Source: Nocardioides sp. dk884 (GTDB lineage: Bacteria; Actinomycetota; Actinomycetes; Propionibacteriales; Nocardioidaceae). Taken from it: 64,000 bases of DNA. The notes beneath the pieces were generated by a model. The model worked only from the letters and a program-made list of their open reading frames with translations, did not search any database and was not told the DNA's origin. The position numbers were made by a program, and so were the translations under genes. The stretch lies in the NCBI RefSeq assembly GCF_009557055.1, contig NZ_CP045649.1:3447501-3511500 (forward strand). The letters run 5' to 3'. Every line of letters starts with the position of its first letter. Position 1 is the first letter of the stretch. Shown in pieces: positions 42,606 through 52,800 of the stretch.

Positions 42606-44708
42606 ATGCACCGACAGATCGCAGGACGACTGACCGGCAGGATCACCAAGTGGGTGGTGGCCGTCATCTGGGTGCTCGTGGTGATCCCGATGGCCGGGCT
42701 CGCCGGCCAGCTCGTCGACGTGCAGAACAACGAGGCGTCGTCGTGGCTGCCGGAGTCCGCGGAGTCGACCCGGGCGATCGAGCGCCTCGAGCCGTTCCGC
42801 GATCCCGACGCCATCCCGACGATCGTGGTGCACCGCGCCGACGGCGGCACCTTCGACAACGAGCAGCTGGCCACGCTCCGCGAGGACCTGGGCGAGTACG
42901 CCGAGGTGGACGGCGTCTCCGGGGAGGTGCTCGGCCCGTTCGTCTCCGCCGACGGCGAGGCCGCCCAGACGATCGTCACCTTCGACTTCGGCTCCGAGGG
43001 CTGGAACAGGATGCCCGACGCCGCGGAGGACCTGCGCGAGATCGCGGCCACCGACGGCACCACCGTCTACATCGCCGGGCCCGGCGGGCAGGCCGCGGAC
43101 GCCGCCGAGGCCTTCGAGGGCATCGACACCACGCTGATCCTGCTGACCCTCGGCGTGGTCGTGGTGATCCTGCTGCTCACCTACCGCAGCCCCGTGCTCT
43201 GGCTGCTGCCGATCCTCTCGGCGGTGGTCGCCTACTTCACCTCCGGCGGGGTGGTCTACCTCCTGGCGAAGTACGCCGACCTCACCGTCAACGGACAGTC
43301 CCAGGCGATCCTGGGCATCCTGGTGATCGGGGCCGGCACCGACTACGCGCTGCTGCTCACCGCGCGCTACCGCGAGGAGCTGCGCCGCCACGAGGACCGT
43401 CACGAGGCGATGGCGGTGGCGCTGCACCGCGCGGCCCCCGCGATCCTCGCCAGCGCGGCGACGGTGTGCGCGGGCATGCTCTGCCTGCTCGCCGCCGACC
43501 TCAACTCCACCAGGGGCCTCGGCCCGGTCGCGGCGGTCGGCATCGCCGTCACCTTCTTGGTGATGGTGACCTTCCTGCCGGCCCTGCTGGTGATCTGCGG
43601 GCGCTGGGTCTTCTGGCCCAAGCGGCCGGCGTTCGGCTCCCCCGAGCCGACCAGCAGCGGGTTCTGGGCACGCGTCGGCGCGGCGATCCGACCGCGCCCG
43701 CGCGCGGTGTGGGTCGTCACCGCCGCGATCCTGGCCGTCGCCTGCCTGGGCTGGCTGCGCCTGGACACCCAGGGGCTGGCCACCGAGGACTCCTACACCG
43801 TCGACCTGGAGTCGATCGACGGCCAGCAGGTGCTGGCCGACCACGGGCTCGTGGACCAGTCCAACACCGTGCAGGTGGTCACCGACACCGACTCCGTGCC
43901 AGCCGTCGTGGACGCCCTCGCGAGCGTGGACGGCCTGGTGCCGGCCGAGCGGCCCGTCGTGCAGGGCGACACCGCGTTCGTCGAGGCGGTCCTGGACGGC
44001 GCCGACGTGTCCTCCACCGAGGCCTTCGATGTCGTCGAGGCGGCCCGCGACGCGGTGCACGCCGTACCGGGCGCGGAGTCGCTGGTCGGCGGCACCTCCG
44101 CGGTCTACCTGGACACCAAGACCGCCGCCAACCGCGACAACCTGGTGATCATCCCGCTGATCCTGGTCGTGGTGCTGCTGATCCTGATGGCGCTGCTGCG
44201 CGCCCTGGTCGCGCCGCTGGTCCTGATCGCGACCGTCGTGCTGTCCTTCGGTGCGGCGCTCGGGATCTCCGCGCTGCTCTTCGACTACGTCTTCGGCTTC
44301 GCCGGCTCCGACCCGGGGTTCCCGCTGTTCGCGTTCGTCTTCCTGGTCGCCCTCGGCATCGACTACAACATCTTCTTGATGACCCGCGTGCGCGAGGAGA
44401 CCGCACTGCGAGGAACCCGCCAGGGCGCGCTCGTCGCGCTGGCCTCGACCGGCGGGGTGATCACCTCCGCCGGCGTGGTCCTGGCCGCGACGTTCCTGAT
44501 GCTCGGCACGATCCCGGTGGTGTTCCTCGCCGAGCTCGGCGTCACCGTCGCGCTCGGGGTCCTGCTCGACACCCTGGTGGTGCGCTCGGTGCTGGTCACC
44601 GCCCTCACCCTCGACATCGGTCCGCGGATGTGGTGGCCCAGCCGCCTCGACCGCACCGCGCCTCCCGCAGACCGGGCCCCCACCCCGGAGGCGGCCATGC
44701 GCGGTTAG
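42606..44708 (+). CDS. MMPL/RND family transporter
   Basis: A 700-residue RND-type membrane protein with two repeats, each of one TM helix, an extracytoplasmic domain and a five-helix bundle (about 180-350 and 510-690). The proton-relay TM4 and TM10 motifs are visible: [20 protein letters not shown] and [22 protein letters not shown] proteins export lipids or small molecules with proton energy; the substrate here is unknown. ATG 42606 has GGGAG upstream. Its stop is 10 nt before the fbiC start, but fbiC has its own promoter-like box. Confidence 0.93.
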   Translation: MHRQIAGRLTGRITKWVVAVIWVLVVIPMAGLAGQLVDVQNNEASSWLPESAESTRAIERLEPFRDPDAIPTIVVHRADGGTFDNEQLATLREDLGEYAEVDGVSGEVLGPFVSADGEAAQTIVTFDFGSEGWNRMPDAAEDLREIAATDGTTVYIAGPGGQAADAAEAFEGIDTTLILLTLGVVVVILLLTYRSPVLWLLPILSAVVAYFTSGGVVYLLAKYADLTVNGQSQAILGILVIGAGTDYALLLTARYREELRRHEDRHEAMAVALHRAAPAILASAATVCAGMLCLLAADLNSTRGLGPVAAVGIAVTFLVMVTFLPALLVICGRWVFWPKRPAFGSPEPTSSGFWARVGAAIRPRPRAVWVVTAAILAVACLGWLRLDTQGLATEDSYTVDLESIDGQQVLADHGLVDQSNTVQVVTDTDSVPAVVDALASVDGLVPAERPVVQGDTAFVEAVLDGADVSSTEAFDVVEAARDAVHAVPGAESLVGGTSAVYLDTKTAANRDNLVIIPLILVVVLLILMALLRALVAPLVLIATVVLSFGAALGISALLFDYVFGFAGSDPGFPLFAFVFLVALGIDYNIFLMTRVREETALRGTRQGALVALASTGGVITSAGVVLAATFLMLGTIPVVFLAELGVTVALGVLLDTLVVRSVLVTALTLDIGPRMWWPSRLDRTAPPADRAPTPEAAMRG

Positions 44709-44711
44709 CCT
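44706..44711 (+). promoter_or_regulatory. Probable leaderless -10 of fbiC
   Basis: TAGCCT overlaps the MMPL stop codon region and ends 7 nt before GTG 44719. No Shine-Dalgarno site is present. Confidence 0.45.
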
Positions 44712-44718
44712 GACTCGG

Positions 44719-47295
44719 GTGAGCCAGACCACCGACCGTCCCACCCCGCAGCAGGTACGCCGCGCGCTCGCGCGAGCCGAGCGCGGCGCGGCGCTCGACG
44801 TGGCCGAGGCCGGCGCGCTGCTCGCGGCGAGCGGGGCGGACCTGGACCGACTGTGCGCGGCCGCGGCCAAGGTCCGCGACGCCGGGCTGGTGGCGGCGGG
44901 CCGTCCCGGCCTGGTGACCTACTCGCCCAAGGTGTTCATCCCGGTCACCCGGCTGTGCCGCGACCGGTGCCACTACTGCACGTTCGTCGAGACCCCGGGC
45001 CAGGCCGCCCGGGAGGACCGCGCGCCGTACCTCTCCCCCGACGAGATCCTCGACATCGCGCGCCAGGGCGCCGAGCTCGGCTGCCTGGAGGCGCTGTTCA
45101 CCCTCGGGGACCGCCCCGAGGACCGCTGGCCCGAGGCCCAGGCCTGGCTCGACGAGCAGGGCTACGACTCCACCCTCGCCTACGTGCGCGCGATGGCCGT
45201 GCGGGTGCTGGAGGAGACCGGCCTGCTGCCCCACCTCAACCCCGGCGTCATGTCCTGGGAGGAGATGAACCGGCTCAAGGCGGTCTCCCCCTCGATGGGG
45301 ATGATGCTCGAGACCACCTCCCGGCGACTGTTCGAGACCAAGGGCGAGGCCCACTTCGGCTCCCCCGACAAGGACCCCGAGCTGCGCCTGCGGGTGCTCG
45401 AGGACGCCGGGCGGCTCGCGGTGCCGTTCACCACCGGCCTGCTGGTCGGCATCGGCGAGACGCTGACCGAGCGCGCCGAGACGATCTTCGCGCTGCGCGC
45501 CACGGCTCGCGCCTACGGCGCCGTGCAGGAGGTCATCGTCCAGAACTTCCGGGCCAAGCCGGACACCGCGATGCGCCACACCGACGACCTCGGCCTCGAG
45601 GAGTACCGCGCCGCGATCGCGGTCACCCGCCTCGTGCTCGGCCCCAAGGCCCGGGTGCAGGCGCCGCCCAACCTGGTGGACCTCGCCGAGTGCCGCGCGC
45701 TGCTGGACGCCGGCGTCGACGACTGGGGCGGGGTCTCCCCGCTCACCCCCGACCACGTCAACCCCGAGCGTCCCTGGCCCTCGCTGGAGCGGCTGCGCGC
45801 GATCACCGCCGAGTGCGGCTTCGAGCTCGCCCCGCGCCTCACCGTCCACCCCGAGTACGTCGTGCCCTCGCTCACCGGCGGGACGCCGTGGGTCGACCCC
45901 CGCCTGCACCGCCACGTCGCCGCGCTGGCGATCCTCGAGGGCCCCCGCGCGGGTCTCGCGCGCCCCGGCGTACGACCGGTGGGGCTGCCGTGGCAGGAGC
46001 CGGACGGCGGGTTCGCCAGCGCCGGTCGCACCGACCTGCACGCCGCCGTCGACACCGAGGGCCGCAGCGCGGATCGTCGCGGCGACTTCGAGAGCGTCTA
46101 CGGCGACTGGGACGCCGTGCGTGCCGCCGCGGTCACGACCAGCGCGGGGATCGCGACCGGCTCGATCGACGGGGCCCCGGCGGTGCTCACCGCCGAGGGC
46201 CGCGAGGCGCTGGCCGCCGCCGAGGCCGACCCGGGCAACCTCTCCGACGCCCACGCGCTGACCCTGATGACCGCCGAGGGCGAGCTGCTCGACGAGGTCT
46301 GCCGCCTCGCCGACCACCTGCGTCGCGAGGCGGTGGGCGAGACCGTGACCTACGTCGTCAACCGCAACATCAACTTCACCAACGTCTGCTACGTCGGCTG
46401 CCGCTTCTGCGCCTTCGCCCAGCGGCGCACCGACTCCGACGCCTTCTCGCTGTCCCTCGACGAGGTCGCCGACCGGGCCGCCGAGGCCTGGGACCTGGGC
46501 GCCACCGAGGTCTGCATGCAGGGCGGCATCGACCCCGAGCTGCCGGCGACCGCCTACTTCGACCTCGTCGCCGCGGTCAAGGCCCGGGTGCCGGAGATGC
46601 ACGTGCACGCGTTCTCCCCGATGGAGGTCGTCAACGGCACCGCCCGCACCGGGCTGTCCATCGAGGACTTCCTGATCAAGGCGCGCGAGGCGGGCCTCGG
46701 CTCGCTGCCCGGCACCGCCGCGGAGATCCTGGACGACGAGGTCCGCTGGGTGCTCACCAAGGGCAAGCTGCCGGCCCGCACCTGGATCGAGATCGTGTCC
46801 ACCGCGCACCGCCTCGGCATCCCGACGACCTCGACGATGATGTACGGCCACGTCGACAACCCCCGCCACTGGGTGGGCCACCTGCGGGTGCTGTCACGCA
46901 TCCAGGACGAGTCGCTCGAGGCCGGTCGTCGCGGCTTCACCGAGTTCGTGCCGCTGCCGTTCGTGCACACCTCGGCACCGATCTACCTCGCCGGCGTGGC
47001 GCGCCCCGGCCCGACGCTGCGCGACAACCTCGCGGTGCACGCGCTGGCCCGGATCCTGCTGCACGGTCGCATCGACAACATCCAGACCAGCTGGGTCAAG
47101 CTCGGTGTCGAGGGCACCCGCGCGATGCTCCGCGCCGGCGCCAACGACCTCGGCGGCACGCTGATGGAGGAGACGATCTCGCGGATGGCCGGCTCCGAGC
47201 ACGGCTCGGCGAAGACGATCGAGGAGCTGGTGGAGATCGGGTCCGGCATCGGCCGCCCGGTCGCCGAGCGCACCACGACGTACGAGCGCCGCTGA
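44719..47295 (+). CDS. fbiC: FO synthase, fused CofG/CofH radical SAM enzyme
   Basis: Makes the deazaflavin FO, the chromophore of coenzyme F420, from tyrosine and 5-amino-6-ribitylaminouracil. The 858 residues hold two radical SAM halves: CofG-like (about 60-400) with the cluster motif [10 protein letters not shown], and CofH-like (about 510-850) with [15 protein letters not shown], both CxxxCxxC. Further blocks are [50 protein letters not shown] and [20 protein letters not shown]. The fused form is typical of actinobacteria. GTG 44719 lies 7 nt after a TAGCCT box. The stop codon is inside a 28-bp palindrome shared with xylH. Confidence 0.97.
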   Translation: MSQTTDRPTPQQVRRALARAERGAALDVAEAGALLAASGADLDRLCAAAAKVRDAGLVAAGRPGLVTYSPKVFIPVTRLCRDRCHYCTFVETPGQAAREDRAPYLSPDEILDIARQGAELGCLEALFTLGDRPEDRWPEAQAWLDEQGYDSTLAYVRAMAVRVLEETGLLPHLNPGVMSWEEMNRLKAVSPSMGMMLETTSRRLFETKGEAHFGSPDKDPELRLRVLEDAGRLAVPFTTGLLVGIGETLTERAETIFALRATARAYGAVQEVIVQNFRAKPDTAMRHTDDLGLEEYRAAIAVTRLVLGPKARVQAPPNLVDLAECRALLDAGVDDWGGVSPLTPDHVNPERPWPSLERLRAITAECGFELAPRLTVHPEYVVPSLTGGTPWVDPRLHRHVAALAILEGPRAGLARPGVRPVGLPWQEPDGGFASAGRTDLHAAVDTEGRSADRRGDFESVYGDWDAVRAAAVTTSAGIATGSIDGAPAVLTAEGREALAAAEADPGNLSDAHALTLMTAEGELLDEVCRLADHLRREAVGETVTYVVNRNINFTNVCYVGCRFCAFAQRRTDSDAFSLSLDEVADRAAEAWDLGATEVCMQGGIDPELPATAYFDLVAAVKARVPEMHVHAFSPMEVVNGTARTGLSIEDFLIKAREAGLGSLPGTAAEILDDEVRWVLTKGKLPARTWIEIVSTAHRLGIPTTSTMMYGHVDNPRHWVGHLRVLSRIQDESLEAGRRGFTEFVPLPFVHTSAPIYLAGVARPGPTLRDNLAVHALARILLHGRIDNIQTSWVKLGVEGTRAMLRAGANDLGGTLMEETISRMAGSEHGSAKTIEELVEIGSGIGRPVAERTTTYERR

Positions 47296-47318
47296 GCCGG
47301 GGCCGGCCCCGGCTCAGC
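47291..47318. terminator. 28-bp perfect palindrome spanning both stop codons
   Basis: Half-site GCTGAGCCGGGGCC followed directly by its reverse complement. The fbiC TGA (47293-47295) and the xylH TGA (47314-47316 on the minus strand) both lie within it. It is probably a bidirectional terminator. Confidence 0.7.
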
Positions 47319-48570
47319 CGCGTCCGCTGGAGGAGCGCACCCGCCGCGACACCGAGTCGATGGCGACGGCCAGCAGCAGCACCGCGCCGGTGACCATGAA
47401 GCGCACCGAGGAGTCGACGTTCATCAGGTTCAGGCCGTTCTGGATGGCCTGGAGCACCATGATGCCGAGCAGCGCGGAGTACGCCGTCCCGCGGCCGCCG
47501 AAGAGGCTGGTGCCGCCGATGACCGCGGCCGCGATCGCCGTCAGGTTGGTGTCGGTCGTGCCGCTGCTCTGCGAGACCGAGGTCAGCTGACCGGCGAGCA
47601 GGATGCCGCCGAGCGCGGCGAAGGTGGAGGCCGCCGCGAAGACCGAGAAGTAGACGCGCCCGACCTTGATGCCGGAACGCCGCGCGGCCTCCTCGTTGCC
47701 GCCCACGGCGTACACGTGGCGACCCCAGCGGGTCTTGCGCAGCACCAGGTCCATCGCGACGACCAGCGCCGCGAACAGCACGAAGAGGTAGCCCCAGCCG
47801 CGGTCGATGCCCAGGTAGTAGGTGAGGAAGCCGAGCCCGCCGAGCAGCAGCACGCCCTTGACCGCGACCAGGAGCAGGTTGGGCGGGGTGAGGCCGGCGG
47901 CGCGACGACGCCGCGCCGCGAGCAGCTGGGAACCGACGTAGACCGCGACCACGATCGCGAGCAGCGCGTAAGCCTGCACGTCGGAGAGGAACCGGTCGCG
48001 CGCGAACTCCCGCAGACCTGAGTCGATCGGGAGCACGATCGTCCCCTGGTCGCCGAGCACGTAGAGCAGCGCGCCCTGGAAGGCGAGCAGACCGGCGAGG
48101 GAGAACACGAAGCTGGGCACGCCGATGCGGGTGTAGAGCAGCGCGTAGAACGAGCCGATCGCAGTGCCGATCAGGACGCCGACGAGCATCCCGACGACCA
48201 GCGACTGGCTCTTGTCCACCACGAGCACCGCCATCGACGCGGCGGCGAAGCCCGAGACCGAGCCGACCGACAGGTCGATCTCGCCGAGCAGGAGCACCAG
48301 CACGATGCCCAACGAGATCACCCCGACCGGCGCGGCGAACTGGGTGATCGAGACCAGGTTGCGCGAGGACAGGAACGTGGCCTCCTGGGAGTAGAAGACC
48401 AGCGAGATGATCGCCAACCCGAACACGACCGGCAGCGCCCCGAGCTCGCCGCCGCGCAGGCGGGACCAGCCCGCCGAGACCAGGCCACCGAGACCGCGGC
48501 CCTGGATCAGCCGCTCGTCGGCGACGTCGGCGGCGACCGGGGAGGACGTCGGGTCCAGCGTGCTGCTCAC
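47314..48570 (-). CDS. xylH: Xylose-type sugar ABC transporter permease
   Basis: A 418-residue permease of the ribose/xylose CUT2 class with about ten TM helices; the motif VLVLLLGEIDLSVGSVSGF and the EAA-like block YAVGGNEEAARRSGIKVGRV are typical of XylH/RbsC. The N-terminus is long and hydrophilic. Last gene of the binding protein-ATPase-permease operon; its ATG overlaps the ATPase stop by 4 nt. Xylose is the likely ligand by family, but no xylose isomerase or kinase is in the window. Confidence 0.88.
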   Translation of the reverse strand: MSSTLDPTSSPVAADVADERLIQGRGLGGLVSAGWSRLRGGELGALPVVFGLAIISLVFYSQEATFLSSRNLVSITQFAAPVGVISLGIVLVLLLGEIDLSVGSVSGFAAASMAVLVVDKSQSLVVGMLVGVLIGTAIGSFYALLYTRIGVPSFVFSLAGLLAFQGALLYVLGDQGTIVLPIDSGLREFARDRFLSDVQAYALLAIVVAVYVGSQLLAARRRRAAGLTPPNLLLVAVKGVLLLGGLGFLTYYLGIDRGWGYLFVLFAALVVAMDLVLRKTRWGRHVYAVGGNEEAARRSGIKVGRVYFSVFAAASTFAALGGILLAGQLTSVSQSSGTTDTNLTAIAAAVIGGTSLFGGRGTAYSALLGIMVLQAIQNGLNLMNVDSSVRFMVTGAVLLLAVAIDSVSRRVRSSSGRG

Positions 48571-49394
48571 TGCTCTGCCTCCGGGTGGGTCGGGCGGGCA
48601 CGGCCGGCGCGGGTCGCGACGACGTTGTCCGAGGCGCCGGTGATCGCGGCCACCAGCTGCTCGGTGGTGACGTCCTCGGTGCGGAACTCCGCGGCGTTGC
48701 GCCCCAGCCGCAGCACCACGATCCGGTCGGCGACCGCCTGGACGTCGGCCATGTTGTGGCTGACCAGGATCACGCCGAGCCCGGTGTCGCGCAGCCGCTC
48801 GATCAGGTTGAGCACCTCCGCGGTCTGCGCGACGCCGAGCGCGGCGGTCGGCTCGTCGAGCAGCACGACCCGCGGGTCACCCACGAGGGCGCGCGCGATC
48901 GCCACGGTCTGGCGCTGTCCGCCGGAGAGCGAGGCGACCGGGATCCGCACCGAGGGGATCTTGGCGGAGAGGGTGCGCAGCAGGCGCCACGACTCCCGCT
49001 CCATCGTGACCTCGTCGAGGACCGGGCCGCGGTGTACCTCCTGGCCGAGGAACAGGTTGGCGACGACGTCGAGGTTGTCGCACAGCGCGAGGTCCTGGAA
49101 GACCGTCGCGATGCCCAGCGCCTGGGCCGCCGCGGGACCGCCCACGGTGATGATCCGACCGCCGAAGACGATCTCGCCGTCGTCGGGCGAATAGACCCCG
49201 GAGATCACCTTCACCAGCGTCGACTTGCCGGCACCGTTGTCGCCCACCAGGGCGACCACCTCCCCCGCGGCCACCTCGAGGTGGACGTCGGTGAGCGCCT
49301 GTACGGCGCCGAACCTCTTGTGGACGCCGGCGAGGGAGAGGACTACCTCCCCCTGCGCCGGGCCGCTGCTCGCCCGCTCCGTCGTGGTGCTCAT
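48567..49394 (-). CDS. xylG: Sugar ABC transporter ATP-binding protein (single NBD)
   Basis: A 275-residue ATPase: Walker A VGDNGAGKSTLVKVI, Q-loop VFQDLALCDNLDVVANLFLG, signature LSGGQRQTVAIARAL, Walker B VVLLDEPTAALG, H-loop VSHNMADV. Many XylG/RbsA proteins have two fused NBDs; this one has only one, as in several actinobacterial CUT2 systems, and would act as a homodimer. The ATG shares one base with the stop of the binding-protein gene (TGATG). Confidence 0.9.
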   Translation of the reverse strand: MSTTTERASSGPAQGEVVLSLAGVHKRFGAVQALTDVHLEVAAGEVVALVGDNGAGKSTLVKVISGVYSPDDGEIVFGGRIITVGGPAAAQALGIATVFQDLALCDNLDVVANLFLGQEVHRGPVLDEVTMERESWRLLRTLSAKIPSVRIPVASLSGGQRQTVAIARALVGDPRVVLLDEPTAALGVAQTAEVLNLIERLRDTGLGVILVSHNMADVQAVADRIVVLRLGRNAAEFRTEDVTTEQLVAAITGASDNVVATRAGRARPTHPEAEQ

Positions 49395-50515
49395 CAGGAG
49401 ATGCCGGCCTCCGCGCAGGCCTTCGCGTAGTCGCCGGTGCAGATGTCCTCGGCGGTGTAGAAGCCGTCGGCGATCACGGTGTCGGCCACGTTGTCGGAGG
49501 TGACCACGATCGGGTCGAAGATGTAGGACGTCACGCCCTCGAAGTCGCTCTGGTCGATCCCGGTGTCGCTGGTGGCGCCCGGCTCCTCACCGTTCGCCAG
49601 CTGCACGGCGACCTCCGCCGCGGTCTCCGCCTCGATCGCGATCGGCTTGTAGATCGTCATCGCCTGCTCCCCGGCGAGGATGCGCTGGATCGCGGCGACC
49701 TCGGCGTCCTGCCCCGTGATCGGGGGCAGCTGGTTGCGGGCGACGCCGGCGCCGGTCATCGCGGCGACCACGCCGCCGGCCTGCCCGTCGTTCGCGGCGT
49801 ACACGCCGACGATCTCGCTGGGCTCGAACTTGCTCAGCTGGTCGGTGGTCCACTGCTGGGCGTTCTCGGGGCTCCAGTCGGGGTTGTCGTACTCCGCCAG
49901 GACCTCCACGCCGCTCTCGTCGAGCACGCTGTGCGCACCGGCCTTGAACTGCCCGGCGTTGGGGTCTTTGGGATCGCCGTTGAGCATCAGGATGCTGCCC
50001 GTGTCGCCGACGGCCTCGACCAGCGCCTCGGCCTGCATCTGACCAACGGTCTGGTTGTCGAAGGACATGTAGTAGTCGGCGCCCTCGATGAACCGGTCGT
50101 AGGCGATGACCGGCACGTCCTGGCCCTGCGCCTCCTGGACCATGCCGGTGGCGCCGTCGCCGTTGACCGGGTCGAGCACCATCACGTCGGCACCGGCGGT
50201 CAGCGCGCTGGTGACCTGCTGGGCCTGCTTCTGCTCGTCCTGGTCGGCGTTGTAGTAGTCCACCTCGCAGTCGGGGCACAGCTCGGCGACCTTCGCCTCG
50301 AACAGCGGCTTGTCGAAGGCCTCGTAGCGGGTGGTCTTGGACTCCGGCAGCAGCAGCGCGATGGTGCCCCCGGAGGCGCTGTCGCCCCCGCCCCCGCCCC
50401 CGTCGCCGGTGTCGTTGTCGCTGTTGTCGTCGTTGGCGCCGCACGCGGCGAAGGAGCCGGCGCCCAGGATGAGTGCAGCCCCCAGGGCCGCGACGCGATG
50501 AAGGTGGATGGTCAT
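49394..50515 (-). CDS. xylF: Sugar ABC transporter substrate-binding lipoprotein
   Basis: A 373-residue lipoprotein: signal and lipobox AALILGAGSFAACGAN (Cys about 25), a Gly/Asp/Asn-rich linker, then a periplasmic-binding-protein fold as in XylF (IALLLPESKTTRYEAFDKPL, NADQDEQKQAQQVTSALTAG, ADVMVLDPVNGDGA, VPVIAYDRFI, VGVYAANDGQAGGVVAAM). ATG 50515 follows GAGGAG. First gene of the leftward import operon, divergent from the ROK regulator, which probably represses it until sugar is present. Confidence 0.9.
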   Translation of the reverse strand: MTIHLHRVAALGAALILGAGSFAACGANDDNSDNDTGDGGGGGGDSASGGTIALLLPESKTTRYEAFDKPLFEAKVAELCPDCEVDYYNADQDEQKQAQQVTSALTAGADVMVLDPVNGDGATGMVQEAQGQDVPVIAYDRFIEGADYYMSFDNQTVGQMQAEALVEAVGDTGSILMLNGDPKDPNAGQFKAGAHSVLDESGVEVLAEYDNPDWSPENAQQWTTDQLSKFEPSEIVGVYAANDGQAGGVVAAMTGAGVARNQLPPITGQDAEVAAIQRILAGEQAMTIYKPIAIEAETAAEVAVQLANGEEPGATSDTGIDQSDFEGVTSYIFDPIVVTSDNVADTVIADGFYTAEDICTGDYAKACAEAGIS

Positions 50516-50633
50516 GGTCGCTCCTCGACTGGCGCGGCCTACGCCGCAGAACGGGACGGATCGAGTGTCGAACGTCACACCATTGTCGTCAAGCATCGAA
50601 GGCGAATCGTGACCAACCGAGGGTAGGCGCGTC

Positions 50634-50645
50634 GTTGACGTCAAC
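50634..50645. promoter_or_regulatory. Candidate ROK operator GTTGACGTCAAC
   Basis: A perfect 12-bp palindrome in the 168-nt region between xylF and the ROK gene. It is followed by a second dyad, TCAAC-N8-GTTGA (50641-50658), that reuses the same half-site. The TTGAC within could also be a -35 element. Confidence 0.5.
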
Positions 50646-50683
50646 TCTTGACCGTTGAGCGGTCGGACAGGCACGCTTCGCCC

Positions 50684-51859
50684 ATGTCGACCGTCCGCGC
50701 CGCCCCGGGCTCCACCTCCTCGCTGCGGGTGGCCAACCAGCAGCGGGTGCTCGACGTGCTGCGCGGCGCGGTGGCCGACGCCCCTGCGGACGGCACGCCG
50801 TCCACGGCGTACACCCAGGCGGAGCTGGCGCGCACCACCGGCCTGGCGCCGGCCACGGTCTCGAACATCGTGCGCGAGCTGAGCGCCGCCGGGCTCGCCG
50901 AGACCACGCCGGGCGCGGGACGGCGCGGCTCCGCGGTGCGGCTCTCCGCCGCCGCGGGCACGGTGGCCGGCATCGACTTCGGCCACAGCCACGTCGCGGT
51001 GGCGGTCGGTGACCTCGTCGGCCGGGTGCGCCGCGAGCGGCGGGTCCGCCTGGAGGACCCCGCCGACCACCGCGGCGCGCTGGCCCTGGCCGCCGGCCTG
51101 CTGGAGGAGCTGCTCGAGGGCGAGGGGCCGGCGCGGCACGTCGCGCTGGGCCTGCCCGCGCCGGTCACCGACGACGTCATCCGCTCCGCGGCCATCTTCC
51201 CCGGCTGGGAGGGGGTCGACGCCCGGGCCGCCGCGGCCGAGGTGCTCGACGCGCCCGTGCACGTGGAGAACGACGCCAACCTGGGCGCGCTCGCCGAGCA
51301 CCGCGTCGGGGTCGCCCGCGGCCACCGCAGCTCGGTGTTCGTCAAGATCTCCTCCGGCGTCGGCGCCGGGATCGTCATCGACGACCAGCTCTTCCACGGC
51401 GCCGGCGGCAGCGCCGGCGAGATCGGCCATCTGACCCTCGACGACCAGGGCCCGCTGTGCCGCTGCGGCAGCCGCGGCTGCCTGGAGGCCTACACCTCCA
51501 TCGGCACCGTCCTGTCGATGATGGCCGGCCAGCTGCCGGGCGCCTGCTTCGACGACATCGTGGCCGCCGCCCGCGCCGACAACGTCTCCGCGCGCCGCGC
51601 CCTCGAGGACGCCGGGCTGCACCTCGGCTGGGGCCTGGCCAGCATCGTCAACCTGCTCAACCCGGCAGTCGTGGTGGTCGGCGGCGACATGGCGCGCGCC
51701 GGGAGCCTGATCCTGGACTCCGCCCGCATCGGGCTGCGTCGCCACGCCCTCGACGCGGTCGCCCTCACCCCCGTGGTGGCCAGCGAGCTGGGCGAGCGCG
51801 CCAGCCTCGTGGGAGCCGTCCTGCTGGCCGCCGAGCGCACGGTGCTCTCGGTCGACTGA
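50684..51859 (+). CDS. ROK-family transcriptional repressor (XylR-like)
   Basis: A 391-residue ROK protein. An N-terminal winged helix (LRVANQQRVLDVLRGAV, YTQAELARTTGLAPATVSNI) is fused to a sugar-kinase-like domain: VAGIDFGHSHVAVAVGD (phosphate 1), VHVENDANLGALAEHRVG, GVGAGIVIDDQLFHGAGGSA followed by GEIGHLTLD, and the zinc motif CRCGSRGCLEAY. ROK repressors bind the sugar whose uptake they control, and divergence from xylFGH supports that. ATG 50684 was preferred over a TTG at 50648 because the latter lies inside the dyad region. Confidence 0.9.
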   Translation: MSTVRAAPGSTSSLRVANQQRVLDVLRGAVADAPADGTPSTAYTQAELARTTGLAPATVSNIVRELSAAGLAETTPGAGRRGSAVRLSAAAGTVAGIDFGHSHVAVAVGDLVGRVRRERRVRLEDPADHRGALALAAGLLEELLEGEGPARHVALGLPAPVTDDVIRSAAIFPGWEGVDARAAAAEVLDAPVHVENDANLGALAEHRVGVARGHRSSVFVKISSGVGAGIVIDDQLFHGAGGSAGEIGHLTLDDQGPLCRCGSRGCLEAYTSIGTVLSMMAGQLPGACFDDIVAAARADNVSARRALEDAGLHLGWGLASIVNLLNPAVVVVGGDMARAGSLILDSARIGLRRHALDAVALTPVVASELGERASLVGAVLLAAERTVLSVD

Positions 51860-51941
51860 GGCCGCCCGTCGCGCGCCGCGGCTCGCATGGCGGGTCTCGC
51901 GCTCGGGTACCCCAGAGGCCGACACCGATGAAGGAGGCCGC

Positions 51942-52421
51942 ATGACGAGTGACGACATCAACCCCGACCCGGGCGACCGCGAGACCTACGGCGACTACAG
52001 CGTCGACGACGAGGACCAGCCCGGCGCCGAGGACATGCTCCTGGACGACGACGACGTGGTGGACGAGGCGGACCGCGGCTACTCCCCGCCGGAGAAGTAC
52101 TCCCCCGCCCAGGGCTACGGCAACACGCCGTGGGAGGAGGCGCACCGCGAGACCATCGACCAGCGCGAGCGCCAGGAGATCCCCGAGCCGGACCCCTACG
52201 TGCTGGCCGAGACCGAGGACATCGAGACCATCGAGGGCACCGCCGAGAGCAGCGAGGTCGGCGACCAGCGCGCCGGGCGCCTCGTTGATCCCGACGAGGG
52301 CAGCGGCGAGGACACCGAGTCCGACCTGGTGGGTCGTGACGTCGGCATCGACGGCGCCGCCGCCTCGGCCGAGGAGGCCGCGGTCCACGTCGTACCCGAC
52401 GACGAGCTGGGCCAGCCCTGA
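51942..52421 (+). CDS. Acidic DUF5709 protein
   Basis: A 159-residue, highly acidic, low-complexity protein without a hydrophobic segment, matching the actinobacterial DUF5709 family (YGDYSVDDEDQPGAEDMLLD, YSPPEKYSPAQGYGNTPWEE, QERQEIPEPDPYVLAE-like core). The function is unknown. AAGGAGG precedes the ATG. Its stop lies 4 nt before the end of the convergent monooxygenase-like gene. Confidence 0.85.
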   Translation: MTSDDINPDPGDRETYGDYSVDDEDQPGAEDMLLDDDDVVDEADRGYSPPEKYSPAQGYGNTPWEEAHRETIDQRERQEIPEPDPYVLAETEDIETIEGTAESSEVGDQRAGRLVDPDEGSGEDTESDLVGRDVGIDGAAASAEEAAVHVVPDDELGQP

Positions 52422-52425
52422 TCCT

Positions 52426-52722
52426 TCACGCCTGGAGGACGCGCTCGAAGTGCTCCACGACCGGGAACGGGTCGTAGAAGCGGTGCAGCAACCGCCGCCA
52501 CTCCGCGTACGCCGCGGAGCCCCGGAACCCCTCGGTGTGGTCCTCGAGCCGCTCCCACTCCACTAAGAGCAGGAAGGTGTCGGGGCGCTCCACGCAGCGT
52601 GAGAGCTCCAGACGCCCGAACCCGGGACTGGCCGAGATGATCGACCTCGCCTCCGCGAAGGCAGCGAGGAACTCCTCGGCCGTCCCGGGTCGGACGGGCA
52701 GCAGGGCATGCTCGAGGATCAT
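52426..52722 (-). CDS. Antibiotic biosynthesis monooxygenase (ABM) domain protein
   Basis: A 98-residue dimeric alpha/beta-barrel type protein: MILEHALLPVRPGTAEEFLA, ISASPGFGRLELSRCVERPD, TFLLLVEWERLEDHTEGFRG. Family members are small cofactor-free monooxygenases or heme-degrading enzymes; the role here is unknown. A TAGCCT box lies 6 nt before the ATG. Confidence 0.85.
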   Translation of the reverse strand: MILEHALLPVRPGTAEEFLAAFAEARSIISASPGFGRLELSRCVERPDTFLLLVEWERLEDHTEGFRGSAAYAEWRRLLHRFYDPFPVVEHFERVLQA

Positions 52723-52728
52723 GGCGCG

Positions 52729-52734
52729 AGGCTA
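52729..52734 (-). promoter_or_regulatory. Probable leaderless -10 of the ABM gene
   Basis: TAGCCT on the minus strand ends 6 nt before ATG 52722. Confidence 0.45.
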
Positions 52735-52788
52735 CGGCCCGCGGCGCGTCCGCTGCCGCATGTCCCGGTCCGGGGGCCGAGCCGTGCC

Positions 52789-52794
52789 TTGGAT
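52789..52794 (+). promoter_or_regulatory. Candidate leaderless -10 (TTGGAT) of the SHOCT-like gene
   Basis: TTGGAT ends 6 nt before ATG 52801. The whole 15-mer through the ATG is identical to that at 3388-3402. Confidence 0.4.
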
Positions 52795-52800
52795 GCCGCC

